Shown here: one piece after another, positions 42,868-43,836 of the stretch
Position numbering within the stretch: the stretch's first letter is position 1
Layout of the letters: each line of letters opens with the position of its first letter
NCBI GenBank assembly: GCA_002396385.1
Contig: DGTD01000075.1
Location: 69,904 to 113,739, forward strand
DNA length: 43,836 nt
From: Bacteroidales bacterium UBA4345
GTDB taxonomy: Bacteria; Bacteroidota; Bacteroidia; Bacteroidales; Paludibacteraceae
Reading direction: 5' to 3'
Made by a program: the position numbers and the translations under genes
Notes under the pieces: model-generated
The model's input: the letters and a program-made list of their open reading frames with translations, nothing else
Database searches by the model: none
What the model was told of the DNA's origin: nothing

Positions 42868-43638
42868 TTATTTTAATGCGGTTATCTTTTTGTAAGCTTC
42901 ATTGATTTCTGCCATTTTGTGTTCGCAGAAGCTCTTGTTTCCTGTGTTTTTAGCAAGGTCTGGGTGGTATTCGAGTGCCAGTTTGTGGTAGGCATTCCGT
43001 ACGTCTTCTGTGCTTGCCGACGAGGTCAGTCCAAGCGCATTGTAAAACTTCTCGTTAGGAGAGGCGGTGCTTGTGGTCTGCTGACCCGCTTTTTTGCTCT
43101 GCTGTTGCTCGTATGTTCTTGAACGAAGCGGACTCCACGACTCGTTGAGGGTGTTGACGAGCTTTGGCGCTAACTTAATCTGTCTCATAAAAAGCTGGAG
43201 CGCACTCCACTCGTTGTCTTTTATGCCATCGTCCACAACGAACAGGTTGAAGAGCAGCGAGGCGAAACTCTGTTTTTCGTTCTGTCGCCATTCCCTGATT
43301 CTTTGTATGGCTAGAGCCTCCCCGCCTGGTTCGCGGAACTGCCAGTAAAGGCGAAGACGGGTGCCGTACTCACTTTTCAGAGATTCGGCTATCTCCTTTT
43401 TATAGTCCATTCCTTCGCCAAAGTAAAGGAGAATAATCTTCTTCCCCTTCTCGTCTGTGTGTGCATCTCTATAGGTCGCCAAGAAAATGTACTTCTCTTC
43501 CAAAAACTCAAGTTGCGACTCTTTCGCAGAGGCGTTGAAGCCTGCAAACTTTTTCACGATGCAGAAGCTTTCTTCAAAACTTTTTTTCAGAACCTTCTCA
43601 TATCCGATTTCTCCTTGTCTTTTGCCGAGGTGGCCCAA
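42868..43638 (-). CDS. TerB/J-domain (DjlA-like) protein, N-terminus probably frameshifted
   Basis: The clean frame codes about 256 residues: a TerB-like helical domain (SFASLLFNLFVVDDGIKDNEWSALQLFMRQI) and a C-terminal J-domain with the HPD tripeptide (VRNAYHKLALEYHPDLAKN) that would stimulate a DnaK-type chaperone. There is no ATG at 43638, only TTG, and the frame continues upstream through hydrophobic residues (FIFNWGLLGHLGK) to a stop at 43768. An ATG-initiated hydrophobic N-terminus lies in another frame from 43828. Removing one base from the run of seven A/T at 43755-43761 joins them into one membrane-anchored DjlA-like protein. The break may be a sequencing error, a real mutation or slippage control. 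Confidence 0.75.
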   Translation of the reverse strand: MGHLGKRQGEIGYEKVLKKSFEESFCIVKKFAGFNASAKESQLEFLEEKYIFLATYRDAHTDEKGKKIILLYFGEGMDYKKEIAESLKSEYGTRLRLYWQFREPGGEALAIQRIREWRQNEKQSFASLLFNLFVVDDGIKDNEWSALQLFMRQIKLAPKLVNTLNESWSPLRSRTYEQQQSKKAGQQTTSTASPNEKFYNALGLTSSASTEDVRNAYHKLALEYHPDLAKNTGNKSFCEHKMAEINEAYKKITALK

Positions 43639-43828
43639 TAAGCCCCAGTTGAATATGAACCTCCCGCCTATGGTTAATGTACAAGTTGTGAGTATGGTAG
43701 GTATGGATACTATAAATAAGTTGAGTTTGCCAGCTATTAGAAAAGCGATGCCATAAAAAAACTGCCGTTAACATTATTGTAACGAATGCTGCAAGTACGT
43801 TGATGATTGAAATATAATAGTATTTCAA
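43639..43828 (-). other. Probable N-terminal coding part of the DjlA-like gene, out of frame
   Basis: From the ATG at 43828 the minus strand codes KYYYISIINVLAAFVTIML, a membrane helix. At the A7/T7 run (43755-43761) a one-base deletion would carry this frame into FYGIAFLIAGKLNLFIVS and then the GGRFIFNWGLLGHLGK leading into the TerB/J-domain frame. Without the shift the ATG frame runs on into the gene as a short, non-matching peptide that ends at 43598. Confidence 0.5.
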
Positions 43829-43836
43829 ACTTAAAA

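Overview
The window looks like a chromosomal segment from a member of the Bacteroidota, most likely order Bacteroidales. Three things point there. Promoters fit the Bacteroidota pattern (TTTG, about 19 bases, TAnnTTTG). Many secreted proteins carry a C-terminal domain resembling the type IX secretion (T9SS) sorting signal. The protein families (C10 peptidases, CotH/lamin-tail proteins, PrsW with a GYF_2 domain, NifX-like protein) are common in that group. No rRNA, tRNA, CRISPR array, phage or complete insertion sequence was seen.

Layout. 1-552: start of leuA on the minus strand, preceded by a leucine-rich leader peptide and a terminator/antiterminator pair. 911-3155: an orphan secreted protein, a doubtful 52-codon ORF and a NifX-like metal-binding protein. 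3233-3450: a probable stand-alone structured small RNA. 3695-5835: a PaaK-like CoA ligase, ACT protein and hotdog thioesterase operon. 6005-9710: metY, an O-methyltransferase-like gene and a PrsW-like membrane protease. 9910-15295 (minus): a C10 protease, then a LysR regulator with an AspT/YidE-type transporter. 15479-15735: a 24-codon membrane-peptide gene with its own promoter and terminator. 15893-18781: a secreted GH5 glucanase and, convergent to it, an EamA transporter.

19070-28392 is an expanded type I restriction-modification locus: a GYF_2-like membrane protein, hsdM, a DUF1016/YhcG nuclease, hsdS, a separately promoted GHKL-ATPase/DUF4325 (STAS-like) fusion, hsdR and a possible 36-codon membrane peptide. 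The two target-recognition domains of HsdS are clearly more AT-rich than their surroundings.

28697-42410 is rich in secreted proteins: two large CotH/lamin-tail proteins, an Rpn-type PD-(D/E)XK nuclease, a tandem C10 protein whose second protease domain has lost its catalytic residues, and a lysyl-endopeptidase-like serine protease. 5-formyltetrahydrofolate cyclo-ligase and QueD sit among them. The window ends in a TerB/J-domain membrane protein gene that appears frameshifted at a run of seven A/T bases.

The least ordinary items are the leuA attenuator, the small RNA, the 24-codon peptide gene, the ATPase/STAS-like gene inside the restriction locus, and the tandem active/inactive C10 protein. 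All functional statements rest on motif recognition by eye; no database search was run.
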